A DNA stretch of 64,000 nt from Paradesertivirga sp966210515 (GCA_966210515.1 CBIHLM010000007.1:1-64000), one strand, 5' to 3'. Counted from the first letter of the stretch, positions 32,939-42,783 are shown. Notes: generated by a model not told the origin, from the sequence alone. Made by a program: numbers and translations.

Positions 32939-35407
32939 TTATTCATAAAAATATACTCTTTTCACCCGTTCTGAAATGCCGGTAAGCACTTCGTAAGGAA
33001 TAGTTCCGATTTGCGCTGCTATATCTTCTACCCGGATTACATCGTTAAAAACAATCACTTCGTCGCCTTCATTGGCGGGTACACCTGTAATATCCAGCAT
33101 GCACATATCCATACAGATATTTCCAATTGTTGGCACTTTTACGCCATTAATCAGCATTTTCCCGACGCCATTTCCCAGCTTGCGACTATATCCGTCGGCA
33201 TAACCAATTTTTACCGTTGCCACCTTGCCACCATTAGGCATTATTCCCTTTCTGTTATACCCTACTGTGTCGCCGGGCTCTAAATCTTTGATTTGTGAAA
33301 TGCTTGTTTTTAGGGTGGTAACCGTTTGTAGAGGTGATTTTTTGTTCCTGAATGAATTGTCTATCCCGTAAATGCCAATACCCAATCGTACCATGTCAAA
33401 TTGCGCTTCAGGAATGCGGCTGATACCTGATGTATTTGAGATATGTCGTAAAAATTTATATCCAACGGCCGATTCTATTTTGTTTGTAATTTCCTTGAAA
33501 ACGGATACTTGCTGATGAGTGAAGTCATCGGACTCTGGATCTTCACTTGCTACCAGATGCGAGAAAACGCTTTTGATAGTTATGGCGGGGCAGTTCTCTA
33601 TCTCTTCTAATAAGAGAGGGATTTCGTTTGGTAAAAAACCTAATCGGTGCATGCCGGTATCCAGTTTAATATGCACAGGATAGCTTTCCTGATTTTTGCG
33701 GTTCAGGACTTCAATGAAGTCTTTCAGCACGCGGAAGCTATAAATCTCGGGTTCTAATGATTGTTCAATCATAACATCAAAGGCCATCAAATCCGGATTC
33801 ATGACCATGATTGGCAGAGTGATGCCAGCCTTTCGAAGTGTTACGCCTTCATCGGCATAAGCCACAGCCAACCAGTCTATTTTATTAAACTGTAACAGGT
33901 TGGCTATTTCAAAGCTTCCGCTTCCGTAAGAAAAAGCTTTAACCATAACCATTAGTTTAACGCCTTTTTTTAATTGCGATTTATAGTAATTCAGGTTGTG
34001 TTCGAGCGCGTTCAAATTAATTTCGAGCATCGTTTCGTGTACTTTTTTGGCAAGTACCGTACTTACACGCTCGAAACCGAAGGCCCTCGCTCCTTTAATC
34101 AGAATGGTTTCGTTATAAAGTTTTAAGGTGTCCAGGTGTTGAATAAGTTCATCGGTATTTTTAAAAAATGACTTCTCCAGATTAAATATATCTGCATGCC
34201 TGGTAAGCTCCTCACCAACGCCGATTAAGCGGTCAACCTCTTTATTTTTAAGCAGTTTAGCAACCTGTTTGTAAAGTGATTCAGAATCGATTCCTGCTTC
34301 CGGGATGTCTGATAAGATGAGCGAACGTCGTAAATGCTGATTCTGCTGTTTAAGAAAATCGAGAGCAATAGCCAATGATGAGATGTCAGAGCTGTAGGAA
34401 TCATCAATTATGGAACAGTTGTTTATCCCGTCTTTTAGCTCTAATCGCATTTTAATGGGATGGAGTTTTTCAAGCCTGATGTCAGCATCATGAGGCAGAT
34501 ATCCAAGTGCTAATATGGTGGCCCAACAGCAAATGGCATTTTCAACCGAAGCTGCATCAATAAAAGGGACAACGCATTGAACATCACGACCTTTATATGT
34601 TCCTCTGATAAACAGATATTTATCTTCCAAAACCTCATCGTCGATAAGACGCAGATCTGCTTCTTCATCCCATGACCAAGTAAACTTCTCCCTTCCGGGG
34701 ATTTCGCCAGTGTATCCTTTAAGGTACTTCGGCGAGTAAATAAACAGGTCGGTGTTTTCGAAAAGCAAAAGCTTCTCCCTTATCTTTTCATCGCGATCAG
34801 TGAAACCCTCGTTATGGGCCTCTCCAATATTGGTTAACAATCCGATGGTTGGTTGAATAATTCTTGTCAGGTTAATCATTTCGCCGGTATGCGAAACCCC
34901 TGCTTCAAATATTGCCATAGAATGTTCGTCATTCATCTCCCAAACCGAAAGAGGAACTCCGATTTGGGAGTTATAACTCTTAGGGCTTCTGATAACGTTT
35001 TTTTCGGGCGCTAATAACTGGTACAGCCATTCTTTTACCACCGTTTTGCCATTACTTCCTGTAATTGCCATTACTGGGTAGTGATAGTGCGTTCTATGCC
35101 AGGCGGTAAGTTTGTGCAAAGCCTGCAAGGTATCGTCTACCAGCAGTATATTGACATCATTATATTTAGCGAATATTCCGGAATCATCCGAGATTATGAA
35201 ATTTCTGATGCCCTGATCATATACATCCTGCAAGTATTCATGTCCATCCCGGCGACCCTTCAACGCAAAAAATAATGAATGTTCTATGTCGCTAAGCTTG
35301 CGACTATCGAACACCAGAGAACGAATGGTTGCTTCGGGTGCATTCAAAATCCCTTTGGCGTGAACTACTTCCTTAATTTCTGTAACCTGGTATAGGGGAT
35401 GCGACAT
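32939..35407 (-). CDS. Bifunctional MurF ligase / alanine racemase
   Basis: Two peptidoglycan-precursor enzymes in one 822-residue chain. Residues 1 to about 455 are MurF (adds D-Ala-D-Ala to the UDP-MurNAc-tripeptide) with ATP-binding P-loop ITGSNGKT at 115-122. Residues from about 460 are alanine racemase, starting MLEINLNALEHNL, with the PLP lysine in VMVKAFSYG and the tyrosine segment VGYNRKG; it makes the D-alanine used by the ligase pathway. The MurF-Alr fusion is a known Bacteroidota arrangement. The enzyme acts in the cytoplasm. The MurF part is a little diverged (for example DDSYSSD), as in other members. Confidence 0.93.
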   Translation of the reverse strand: MSHPLYQVTEIKEVVHAKGILNAPEATIRSLVFDSRKLSDIEHSLFFALKGRRDGHEYLQDVYDQGIRNFIISDDSGIFAKYNDVNILLVDDTLQALHKLTAWHRTHYHYPVMAITGSNGKTVVKEWLYQLLAPEKNVIRSPKSYNSQIGVPLSVWEMNDEHSMAIFEAGVSHTGEMINLTRIIQPTIGLLTNIGEAHNEGFTDRDEKIREKLLLFENTDLFIYSPKYLKGYTGEIPGREKFTWSWDEEADLRLIDDEVLEDKYLFIRGTYKGRDVQCVVPFIDAASVENAICCWATILALGYLPHDADIRLEKLHPIKMRLELKDGINNCSIIDDSYSSDISSLAIALDFLKQQNQHLRRSLILSDIPEAGIDSESLYKQVAKLLKNKEVDRLIGVGEELTRHADIFNLEKSFFKNTDELIQHLDTLKLYNETILIKGARAFGFERVSTVLAKKVHETMLEINLNALEHNLNYYKSQLKKGVKLMVMVKAFSYGSGSFEIANLLQFNKIDWLAVAYADEGVTLRKAGITLPIMVMNPDLMAFDVMIEQSLEPEIYSFRVLKDFIEVLNRKNQESYPVHIKLDTGMHRLGFLPNEIPLLLEEIENCPAITIKSVFSHLVASEDPESDDFTHQQVSVFKEITNKIESAVGYKFLRHISNTSGISRIPEAQFDMVRLGIGIYGIDNSFRNKKSPLQTVTTLKTSISQIKDLEPGDTVGYNRKGIMPNGGKVATVKIGYADGYSRKLGNGVGKMLINGVKVPTIGNICMDMCMLDITGVPANEGDEVIVFNDVIRVEDIAAQIGTIPYEVLTGISERVKRVYFYE

Positions 35408-35471
35408 ATCGCCTAATTTCTATAAATTTTTAGGATTTGAATGATATTTTTACGAATTGATCAAGAAAAAA

Positions 35472-35966
35472 ATGGAATTCGAAAAAGCTGTAAAAAAAGT
35501 ACTGGACAAAAGAACTGCGCTGGCCAAACTCGAGCATTACTGTGCTTACCAGGAACGTTCGCAGCAGGAGGTACGTGATAAGCTTTATAGTTATGGGCTC
35601 CATTCTGCGGAAGTTGAAGATGTGATATGTGATTTAATAAGTGCGAATTTTTTGAATGAAGAAAGATTCGCAATTGCTTATACACTGGGGAAATTCAGGA
35701 TTAAACAATGGGGGAAGATCAAAATTAAACAGGGACTTAAGCTAAAAAGGGTAGGAGATAACCTGATAAAAAAGGCGTTGCTTCAGATCAATTATGATGA
35801 TTATGAAGCGGCGTTAAAGGCTTTGTTGGAGAAGAAGGATGCTTTACTTAAAGAAAAAGATGCATTTAAACGCCGTCAGAAACTTATTTTGTATGGAATA
35901 TCTAAGGGCTATGAACGAGATATGATTTTTGATTGCCTGAATTCCAGTGGTTTATTAGAAAAGTGA
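35472..35966 (+). CDS. recX: RecX family regulatory protein
   Basis: RecX binds RecA filaments and limits their activity. The 164-residue, lysine-rich helical protein has the three-helix repeats of the family: LEHYCAYQERSQQEVRDKL, VEDVICDLISANFLNEERFA and FRIKQWGKIKIKQGLKLK. I use ATG 35472; an in-frame TTG at 35457 would add five residues. It is divergent from murF-alr, and recA is not in the window. The tRNA operon promoter begins 21 bases after its stop. Confidence 0.88.
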   Translation: MEFEKAVKKVLDKRTALAKLEHYCAYQERSQQEVRDKLYSYGLHSAEVEDVICDLISANFLNEERFAIAYTLGKFRIKQWGKIKIKQGLKLKRVGDNLIKKALLQINYDDYEAALKALLEKKDALLKEKDAFKRRQKLILYGISKGYERDMIFDCLNSSGLLEK

Positions 35967-35986
35967 AAAAAAAGTTCAATATTTTA

Positions 35987-36016
35987 TTGACAAGGAAGCT
36001 TTTCTGTCTATATTTG
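35987..36016 (+). promoter_or_regulatory. Promoter of the tRNA-Gly/tRNA-Leu operon
   Basis: TTG at 35987-35989 and TATATTTG at 36009-36016 are separated by exactly 19 bases, a textbook match to the Bacteroidota TTG-N19-TAnnTTTG promoter. Transcription would begin near 36022, about 50 bases before the first tRNA. Confidence 0.85.
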
Positions 36017-36073
36017 CACACACAAAAAACGGTAACATTCTTTAGAAAGCCAACGTTCAATGTGAATACCAAC

Positions 36074-36149
<76 letters not shown>

Positions 36150-36202
36150 GAATCCCTTTCTACCAGGAAGGGATTTAATGTTGAAAAAGGTTCTCAAAAC
36201 CT

Positions 36203-36288
36203 GCTGAAGTGGTGGAACTGGTAGACACGCAGGACTTAAAATCCTGTGACCCTTAAAGGTCGTGCGGGTTCGATTCCCGCCTTCAGTA
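36203..36288 (+). tRNA. tRNA-Leu (TAA)
   Basis: Acceptor GCTGAAG pairs with CTTCAGT (one G-T pair). The anticodon stem CAGGA/TCCTG holds the loop CTTAAAA with anticodon TAA at 36237-36239. A long variable arm (TGACCCTTAAAGGTCGT) and GGTTCGATTCC T-loop mark a class II leucine tRNA. CCA is not encoded. Confidence 0.96.
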
Positions 36289-36292
36289 CTGG

Positions 36293-36331
36293 ACGGGAAA
36301 GAGTTGAAAAATCAATTTCTTTCCCGTTTTT
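36293..36331 (+). terminator. Terminator of the tRNA operon
   Basis: ACGGGAAAGA (36293-36302) pairs perfectly with TCTTTCCCGT (36318-36327) and a T-run follows. It starts five bases after the tRNA-Leu end and separates it from the convergent permease gene. Confidence 0.9.
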
Positions 36332-36358
36332 ATTTGCACGTAACTTGCGGATCCCGGG

Positions 36359-37717
36359 TCAAGATGGATCATGTAAATCCAATTTCTTAAATCCATTTCG
36401 CGAGATCCAGCCTAATACAAAACATACGATAATTAAAGGCAAAAGCATTTTTAGCAAGGAAAACTCCTGCTTCACCTCAAGTTTTTCTACCTTAATGCTG
36501 CTCCAGTCTACGCTATTAACCGGCCGATTGGCAAATATTCGTTCGTAGAAAAAGAGCCGCTTTTTTTCGTGAAAGGCTTGCGTGCTGTCTAAAAAAAGCA
36601 GATGGTTTTTTAGATCCGTTTGAGACAGACTATTCAGCGCCAGCTGTGTATGCAACACCGGAAGAAAAAGGGCGATTGTGCGGGTTTTATTTTCTCTTAA
36701 CCGGAGTTTCTCCCGCAACTCAGTAGATTGCTTAAGTGATTCATCATCTCCCATCTGGTGCATGGCATAGTACCATAACCAGCTAAACTGCTTGTCCGGC
36801 AACGGATACTTTTTAAATTGCGGATAGTGCGAATAGAATTTATTCATGGTGATGCTCTTTTCCATATCCCATTTTTCGTGGTAACCTTGTCTTTGTTTTA
36901 CAACCGTGTGCAAAGCTTCCGGAACAGGATAACCGTTAGAGATGTAGCCGTTAACTATTGCCGGGCTCAGAATTATAAGCACTACCCAGAGCGCCGATAA
37001 TGCTACAGCATTGAAAGCAGAGCTCTTTCGCCATGATACCACCCATAAGCACAACGTAAACCAGAATAAATGGTAGCATGCAAATAATAAAACGGTAGCC
37101 AGCAGAGATTTGTTCAAAGGAATAGAGAGGATGACCACAGCTAGTAGCAATAGGAACGCAGTAGCAATGTAAATCAAACCCACCCGAACAACTAGTTTGT
37201 TCCAAATAGTACGCAATGGCGCAGGCGATTGAAATTGAATCATTCGCCATGTGCCTCCTTCTTTTTCCTCCGACAATAAATTAAAAGTAAAGGCGATTAT
37301 AAGCAAGGGGAAAAGGTAGATCATCACAAACCCCAGGTCCATATTACCCAGCAGCAGATTTGCAGGATTGTTTAAATCGGTGTCCCACTTTTGATTTTCC
37401 AGGTTCCGGATAGTAACACTCTGAATAGATATGTTCACGTCGCGCTGGCCGATTGAGATGCCGGCTAAAGGTTCTGAAGTGTTTACCAGAGAAAACTTGA
37501 GGTAGTAGAGTAGCAGCCCCAGATCGTCCTTAAAAAAGTTTACATAATTGGCTGTGTATTCCTTTTGAAATACTTCAGCATTCTTTGCAGCTTCTTCCTG
37601 CTGTCGTAAAAATTGTTTTCCAATAAACACACTCAGCACGCCGCTAAGAAGAATAAAGCTCAGACCTATTATTGTAGCTCCTGAGCGAATGAATTGTTTG
37701 AAAGCTAGCTTGACCAT
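36359..37717 (-). CDS. ABC-2 type permease, DUF3526 family (second)
   Basis: The 452-residue membrane protein has an N-terminal helix, a large extracytoplasmic loop (about 45-165) and then five hydrophobic segments, the layout of DUF3526/NosY-like ABC-2 permeases. The motif EEKEGGTWRMIQFQSP between helices is the usual ABC-2 coupling region. It begins one base after the stop of the other DUF3526 gene, so the two would form a heterodimeric membrane unit driven by the ATPase at 41682. ABC-2 proteins generally export or remodel; the cargo is unknown. Confidence 0.85.
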   Translation of the reverse strand: MVKLAFKQFIRSGATIIGLSFILLSGVLSVFIGKQFLRQQEEAAKNAEVFQKEYTANYVNFFKDDLGLLLYYLKFSLVNTSEPLAGISIGQRDVNISIQSVTIRNLENQKWDTDLNNPANLLLGNMDLGFVMIYLFPLLIIAFTFNLLSEEKEGGTWRMIQFQSPAPLRTIWNKLVVRVGLIYIATAFLLLLAVVILSIPLNKSLLATVLLFACYHLFWFTLCLWVVSWRKSSAFNAVALSALWVVLIILSPAIVNGYISNGYPVPEALHTVVKQRQGYHEKWDMEKSITMNKFYSHYPQFKKYPLPDKQFSWLWYYAMHQMGDDESLKQSTELREKLRLRENKTRTIALFLPVLHTQLALNSLSQTDLKNHLLFLDSTQAFHEKKRLFFYERIFANRPVNSVDWSSIKVEKLEVKQEFSLLKMLLPLIIVCFVLGWISRNGFKKLDLHDPS

Positions 37718-37718
37718 G

Positions 37719-39167
37719 TTAAAGAGATTTAAACTTTTTTGTGATTGTAAAGAGTAAGACGATTGGAAAAATTAGCCAGAACATTAAGGCAGCTATTGAA
37801 AGCCACTCATTCTTCAATACAAACTTTGTAGTATTGAATTGATATTTAAAATCGGGCATGTCTTCCCAGTGTTGCCGGCTTATAGAATAGGGCTTGTCGT
37901 GGTCGCCCTGTTTTTTATTGCTTATGTGATCCATTTGCAGCTTATTCATCCGTTGCGCAAGGCTGTATCTGAAAGTTTCAGCTTGCTCCTGGAAATCCGC
38001 ATACGACTCAAAATCCGACCCTGTCAGCGCCATCGATAGATTTTTGATAGCGATATATGGGTTGATGAAGGAAGAGTAGCGATTGAAGCTGTTTTGTTGC
38101 CTGTACCGGTCAAGCAACCCGTTCCGGTGAAAGTTGTAGATCTCAGAGCTGATTTGTTCTCCCTTATACATTAGAAAACCGGCATAATTGAAAGGTAACT
38201 GAGATACACTGTCAACCGCATATTTATTGAGCAGTGAATCTTTTATAGCTTTAAATTTAGGGTCGCCCGGGTTGTGCCGGTCTCCATCCTTTTTCAGATC
38301 GTGCTCCAGTGCAGCTTCGAATGCAGCTTTTGAAGGGGTAGGGTAGCTGTATGCCCCGAGTGCCTGCGCTCCCCGCGGGATAACAAGGATTGTGAAAATC
38401 CATATTCCGGTGAGTGTAGTCAGCGCTCCTTTAGAAGTTTTGCTTAACGCAGATATTAACACTTTTATAAGTGACCAACCTACAAAATAAACCATATAGG
38501 AGAGAAGTAAAAGCAGCAGTCTGATTGTATCATCACTGTTTTCCTGAAAGCCGGTTAAACCCATCCATAGCAAAACGGTTATGAGTATCACCGGTAAATA
38601 GAGCAGCAGTGCCATTGCTGTAATTCCGAGCGTTTTTCCCAAAACCAATTCCTGCCAGCTAACTCCTTGTGAGAGGATTATTTTTAATGTGCTGCTTTCT
38701 TTCATAGCCGCTACTGCATTAAATCCCATAAAGATTAGAAAGAGCGGCACCAGAAGCTGTAAAATCATAGCAATACTCATCTCGCCAAAGCGGAGTATGC
38801 CGGTAGAAAGACTTGCCTCAGAAAAGTTAACGGTATTTTGCTTGTGAGCCTCCAGAAACAATGACACACCGGTAAAGCTTTCCATACCAAAATCAAAAAA
38901 GCTTAAAGGATGTTTTGGCCGGAAAGCAAAATAGCCGTAATGAGCCATACGGTGCGGATGTTTGTCGGGATTACTAACCCATTGTTTTCGTATCAGCTTT
39001 TGGTAATTTGAACGGAGCTCGTGTTGTTGTTGGTAGTTATCCCATCCCAGGAATGTGGACATGAGTAATAGCATGCTCAGCGTTGCAATAAGCCAGCGTG
39101 TGGCTTTGTTCTTAAGGAGAGTTTTGAAAAACTGCTCCGAGATAATCAGAATTATTCGTTTTCGCAT
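37719..39167 (-). CDS. ABC-2 type permease, DUF3526 family (first)
   Basis: A 482-residue polytopic protein with a long periplasmic region after the first helix (about 45-130) and a second, larger one between helices (about 275-440), the latter rich in charged residues. The cytoplasmic segment AMKESSTLKIILSQGVSWQELVLGKT is the ABC-2 coupling motif. It is homologous in design to the gene after it and shares the operon with an ATPase, a TonB-dependent receptor and a small His/Cys protein. A role in metal or metallophore transport is inferred from these neighbours. Confidence 0.85.
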   Translation of the reverse strand: MRKRIILIISEQFFKTLLKNKATRWLIATLSMLLLMSTFLGWDNYQQQHELRSNYQKLIRKQWVSNPDKHPHRMAHYGYFAFRPKHPLSFFDFGMESFTGVSLFLEAHKQNTVNFSEASLSTGILRFGEMSIAMILQLLVPLFLIFMGFNAVAAMKESSTLKIILSQGVSWQELVLGKTLGITAMALLLYLPVILITVLLWMGLTGFQENSDDTIRLLLLLLSYMVYFVGWSLIKVLISALSKTSKGALTTLTGIWIFTILVIPRGAQALGAYSYPTPSKAAFEAALEHDLKKDGDRHNPGDPKFKAIKDSLLNKYAVDSVSQLPFNYAGFLMYKGEQISSEIYNFHRNGLLDRYRQQNSFNRYSSFINPYIAIKNLSMALTGSDFESYADFQEQAETFRYSLAQRMNKLQMDHISNKKQGDHDKPYSISRQHWEDMPDFKYQFNTTKFVLKNEWLSIAALMFWLIFPIVLLFTITKKFKSL

Positions 39168-39176
39168 CGTATTTTC

Positions 39177-41672
39177 TTAAAAGCTGTAACTGGCAGTGGC
39201 TATAAAATTCCTCGGTGCACCCGGGAACAGACGCAAATAATTTTGAGCGCCTATCCAATACGTTTTTCCTGTTATATTATTGACATTAGCAGCTATACGA
39301 ACATTGCTTTTGCTCGGCTTATAATAGATAGCAGCATCAAATAATGTGTATGCCGGTACCTTGAAAGAGCGGGTGAACCAGGGAACTTTATCTCCGCTAT
39401 ATTGAACTCCAAAGCCTACACCGAGGTCTTGCAGAACTTTTCCTCTGTTGAAATTATACCGAGTCCATAGGTTAGCGCTTTTGAAAGGAGTATTCTCTTT
39501 TCTTTGTCCTATGAGTTCGGCATTAGCATCTTTTACAATTTTTGCGTCGATATGGCTGTAAGAGGCGTTGATTTGCCAGTTTGGTAGAATGTAACCTGCT
39601 ATGTCGAGTTCAAACCCGCGACTCCTGTCAGCGCCTCTGGTAACCAGCGAATCCGGGAATTGAGGCAGATTAGCATTCATCAGGATGTTTTTCTGATTGA
39701 TCTCATAAACCGCCGCATTCAGTTCAAGGTGCTGATTAAACCATGATGACTTTACACCAAGTTCTTTCAGGTTACTTTTTAGGGGTTCAAACCGGTTGGC
39801 TGACCTTGCTGCCCCGAAGAAAGCTCCTGTACTGGGCATTAATGACACAGTGTTAGACTGAGGTTGAAATCCTTCCAGGTAGGTAGCATAAACACTTGCA
39901 TCAGCTGTAAGTGAATAACTTAAACCAGCTCTCGGAAGCAGTGCCATTTGGGTGAACGCTAATTCTTTTGAAGTATCATAATTGGTGATGTCTTTGAACC
40001 ATTCCTGGCGGAGGCTCAGCAAGACTGTGAGTTTTTGCCAGGTTAGCTGCTCCTGAATATATACTGCTTTGTTGGTAGTTAAAGCCGACGGAAGTTCGGT
40101 TCTGACATTCAGGTTATAATCATTTAAGTTTCTAACAGTGTTCGCAGGATTGGCAAGATTGAAATGTGAAACGTTTGGCTTCGGTAAGGCTACACCGTCA
40201 ACAGTAATTGTTTGATAGTTAGCAGCATTAGCTTTAACAAAAGAACCGGCCACGGTTCCGTCCTTCAATAAATAACCCCTTGCGGAGTTCTGACCGCCTC
40301 CTTTAAGTTTTTCCCAGTACTGAAGGTCGTAACCTACCAGTAATTTATGTTTAGCAGCTCCGGTAGCAAAATCCAGATTGAAATATGAGTTCAGGTTATC
40401 TGTATTCCAAAACTGCTTGCGCTGTATAAACTGCATAGCGGCCAACGAAGAAACCGGGTTTCCCTCAATATCAGGAGCAAAGGCATTGGTTGTACGATGC
40501 TCTTGCAGGTCTTCGGTCCAGGTTTGTTTCATATAAGATGTAGAGAATGAAAGCATGCGGTTGAACTTATGAGAGAGGTTTCCCATCAGCATCAATTCCT
40601 TTGAACGAAAAAAATCATTTGAAGCACCCAGGTTTGAACTGATTGGCGTACTGTTGAGGTTTGTTACTCCCGCCACGGCACCAAAAATCGGCTGCCCGCG
40701 GTCGAGATTACCATTCATATTACTTAATATCATTTCTACACCAAGAGCCGTTTTATCATTAGGGATGTATGACAGTGACGGAGAAATCAGGAAAGATTTG
40801 GTACCTACAAAATCACGATAGCTTCTGGCTTCCTGGTAAGCTCCGTTAACCCGGTATAATAGCGTGGTGTCTTTGTTCAGCGGGCCAGTGAAGTCAAGTG
40901 CGCCGCGCAAAGTACTGAAGCTTCCTGCGCTCATGCTGATTTCTTTTCTGCTGACGGCCAAGGGCTTTTTCGTTACGAGGTTGATGCTGCCGCCGGGGTC
41001 CACCGATGCGAAGGTTGCGCTTGCCGGTCCTTTAATCACCTCAATTCTTTCGATATTAGTTGTTAATGGCTGAAGGAAGTAGTATTGCCTTGTACGCATC
41101 CCGTTGACAATCTGACCTTCCTCATTCTGGCTTATTCCACGGATAGCATATTGATTGTAAAAGCTGGAGGGGATTACACCGCTGCTTATTTTAACGGCAT
41201 CTGTTAATTGAAATGCCTGCCGGTCCTCAACCAATTCTTTCGTGATTGTAGATATGGATTGAGGGATATATCTGTTTAGCGTTGCCGTTTTAGTGGCCCC
41301 GAACGAATAATCGCTGTTGTATTTCTTTGAGCTTCTGCCGATAACTTCTACTGTTTGTAAATGATTAGCCTGACTAAGCAACCGGATGAGGATTGTGTCC
41401 ATTCCCTCGCTTACATCCGATGTTTTCAGGTAACTTTCAAAAGCGAAGTGACTAATCGAAATGGTATAAGTACCCTTGCTTATTTGCGGTATCTGGAATT
41501 TTCCGAGTTCACTTGTTTTTGTTGTATGAGAAAACGTTTTGTTTTTAACGATTACTGTTGCATCGGCAACCGGCTCACCATTTTCAGTCGTTACTTTTCC
41601 TTCAATAGCTTGTTGCGAAAAAGCTGCAATGCTTAGTACTAGCAGGATAATAAAAGTTGATATAAATTTCAT
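39177..41672 (-). CDS. TonB-dependent siderophore-type outer-membrane receptor
   Basis: The 831-residue protein has a signal peptide (1-19), a carboxypeptidase-regulatory-like domain (about 22-100, EGKVTTENGEPVADATVIV), a plug domain (about 125-235, with IRGISQNEEGQIVNGMRTRQYY and VIKGPASATFASVDPGGSINLVTKKPL) and a 22-strand-type barrel ending RNFIATASYSF. The plug fits the siderophore-receptor subfamily (FhuA/FecA-like) more than SusC. It lies between the ATPase and permease genes of an ABC-2 system, which is an unusual order. The ligand is unknown; iron or another transition-metal chelate is the best guess. Confidence 0.9.
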   Translation of the reverse strand: MKFISTFIILLVLSIAAFSQQAIEGKVTTENGEPVADATVIVKNKTFSHTTKTSELGKFQIPQISKGTYTISISHFAFESYLKTSDVSEGMDTILIRLLSQANHLQTVEVIGRSSKKYNSDYSFGATKTATLNRYIPQSISTITKELVEDRQAFQLTDAVKISSGVIPSSFYNQYAIRGISQNEEGQIVNGMRTRQYYFLQPLTTNIERIEVIKGPASATFASVDPGGSINLVTKKPLAVSRKEISMSAGSFSTLRGALDFTGPLNKDTTLLYRVNGAYQEARSYRDFVGTKSFLISPSLSYIPNDKTALGVEMILSNMNGNLDRGQPIFGAVAGVTNLNSTPISSNLGASNDFFRSKELMLMGNLSHKFNRMLSFSTSYMKQTWTEDLQEHRTTNAFAPDIEGNPVSSLAAMQFIQRKQFWNTDNLNSYFNLDFATGAAKHKLLVGYDLQYWEKLKGGGQNSARGYLLKDGTVAGSFVKANAANYQTITVDGVALPKPNVSHFNLANPANTVRNLNDYNLNVRTELPSALTTNKAVYIQEQLTWQKLTVLLSLRQEWFKDITNYDTSKELAFTQMALLPRAGLSYSLTADASVYATYLEGFQPQSNTVSLMPSTGAFFGAARSANRFEPLKSNLKELGVKSSWFNQHLELNAAVYEINQKNILMNANLPQFPDSLVTRGADRSRGFELDIAGYILPNWQINASYSHIDAKIVKDANAELIGQRKENTPFKSANLWTRYNFNRGKVLQDLGVGFGVQYSGDKVPWFTRSFKVPAYTLFDAAIYYKPSKSNVRIAANVNNITGKTYWIGAQNYLRLFPGAPRNFIATASYSF

Positions 41673-41681
41673 GTGAGTGTG

Positions 41682-42377
41682 CTAAATGGTTTCGAGATAT
41701 AGGTTTTGTAATTCACTGGCTGTAACTGATGCTGCGTTCAGGGTGTGGACAAGGGAACCAGCTTTCATAATTCCAATTCTTGAGCCGATATTTACGGCAT
41801 TGAAGATGTCGTGGGTAGCCATTAAAATTGATTTTCCCTCAGCCGCAAGCTGTTTAACAATAGCGGTGAACTCGGCGGTAGCCTTAGGGTCAAGGCCACT
41901 GGTGGGTTCATCCATTACAATTCCATCGGCATTTTTTGCTAATGCTATTGCAATTCCTACTTTTTGTCGCATCCCTTTAGAATAGTTTTCCAGCAGCTTA
42001 TGATGAGCATCTTCAGCCAGTCCTGCTTTTGTTAAGTAAGCAGAAAGTTCCCGGCGGTCGTAATTAAATCCTGCCAGCTTGCTGAAGTACTGAAGGTTTT
42101 CGATGCCGCTTAGATTTCCGTAAAGCATCACCACTTCAGGGATGTAGGCCAGATGCTTTTTAGCAGTCTTGGAATTCAGGGAAATCTCAAGGTCGTTTAC
42201 TCTTGCCGAACCCGATGTGGCCTGTAAGAAACCTAGAAACAAATTAATAGTTGTGGTTTTGCCGGCGCCGTTTTGCCCGAGCAAACAGAATACTTCACCC
42301 CTTGAAACGGTTAGATCCAAACCGTTCAAGGCAGTGTGCTCACCAAAGCGTTTGGTGAGACCAATGGCCTGTAACAT
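41682..42377 (-). CDS. ABC transporter ATP-binding protein (ABC-2 type)
   Basis: A 231-residue ABC ATPase with Walker A GQNGAGKT (34-41), a signature YSKGMRQKV in place of LSGGQ (typical of NosF/CcmA-type exporters), Walker B DGIVMDEPTSGLD and the switch histidine in ATHDIF. It would power the two DUF3526 permeases encoded further along the operon, beyond the TonB receptor gene. It is preceded by a short gap from the small His/Cys protein gene, consistent with one transcript. Confidence 0.93.
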   Translation of the reverse strand: MLQAIGLTKRFGEHTALNGLDLTVSRGEVFCLLGQNGAGKTTTINLFLGFLQATSGSARVNDLEISLNSKTAKKHLAYIPEVVMLYGNLSGIENLQYFSKLAGFNYDRRELSAYLTKAGLAEDAHHKLLENYSKGMRQKVGIAIALAKNADGIVMDEPTSGLDPKATAEFTAIVKQLAAEGKSILMATHDIFNAVNIGSRIGIMKAGSLVHTLNAASVTASELQNLYLETI

Positions 42378-42444
42378 AATAAATTAAATTATAAAATGAG
42401 TGAAAATACAGGACATAATCCTGCAAGAAATTTGAAGAAAAAAA

Positions 42445-42771
42445 TTAAATAAGAGAAGGAGGACCCCGGTCGGAATAACTAAGTCCTATAGAAGTTACCG
42501 ATCTGCTTTGGTAGAGATCAAAATACTGAGTAGAGTCAGATGTTTTTTGTGAAATAATGAAAGGTTCGGTAGTGAATGAGTCTTTAGCAAAGTGGTAATC
42601 ACATATATCACATTGCTGACTTTTCGAGCCTAACTCAATTTTTGTCCTGTGATTGTCGCTTGAGTCGTGATCGTGAGTGTGAGAAAGCTTTGTGCCCTGA
42701 ATAAAAAATAATACCAGCAGCAAGAAGTATGCAGCCAGTTGCTTTTTTTGTATGGGTTTATTCCTAATCAC
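42445..42771 (-). CDS. Small exported His/Cys protein, likely metal-binding
   Basis: The 108-residue protein has one N-terminal hydrophobic segment (about 11-27), then HTHDHD (31-36), His41, and CDICDYH (Cys54, Cys57, His60), a density of metal-type ligands. It ends in RGPPSLI. I know no firm function. It heads the operon of the ABC-2/TonB genes. The start is GTG at 42771, as no ATG precedes the signal segment, and it lies four bases from a promoter box, so the mRNA would be leaderless. A role as metal sensor, chaperone or scavenger is inferred. Confidence 0.65.
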   Translation of the reverse strand: MIRNKPIQKKQLAAYFLLLVLFFIQGTKLSHTHDHDSSDNHRTKIELGSKSQQCDICDYHFAKDSFTTEPFIISQKTSDSTQYFDLYQSRSVTSIGLSYSDRGPPSLI

Positions 42772-42775
42772 GGGT

Positions 42776-42783
42776 CAAAAGTA
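42776..42783 (-). promoter_or_regulatory. Promoter -7 box (TACTTTTG) of the ABC-2/TonB operon
   Basis: Exact TAnnTTTG match on the minus strand, four bases before the GTG at 42771. No convincing -33 element. Confidence 0.5.

Noticed and set aside
36151..36175. Hairpin AATCCCTT/AAGGGATT between the two tRNAs
   Set aside because: There is no T-run after it and the second tRNA follows at once; it is better read as a spacer or processing structure than as a terminator.
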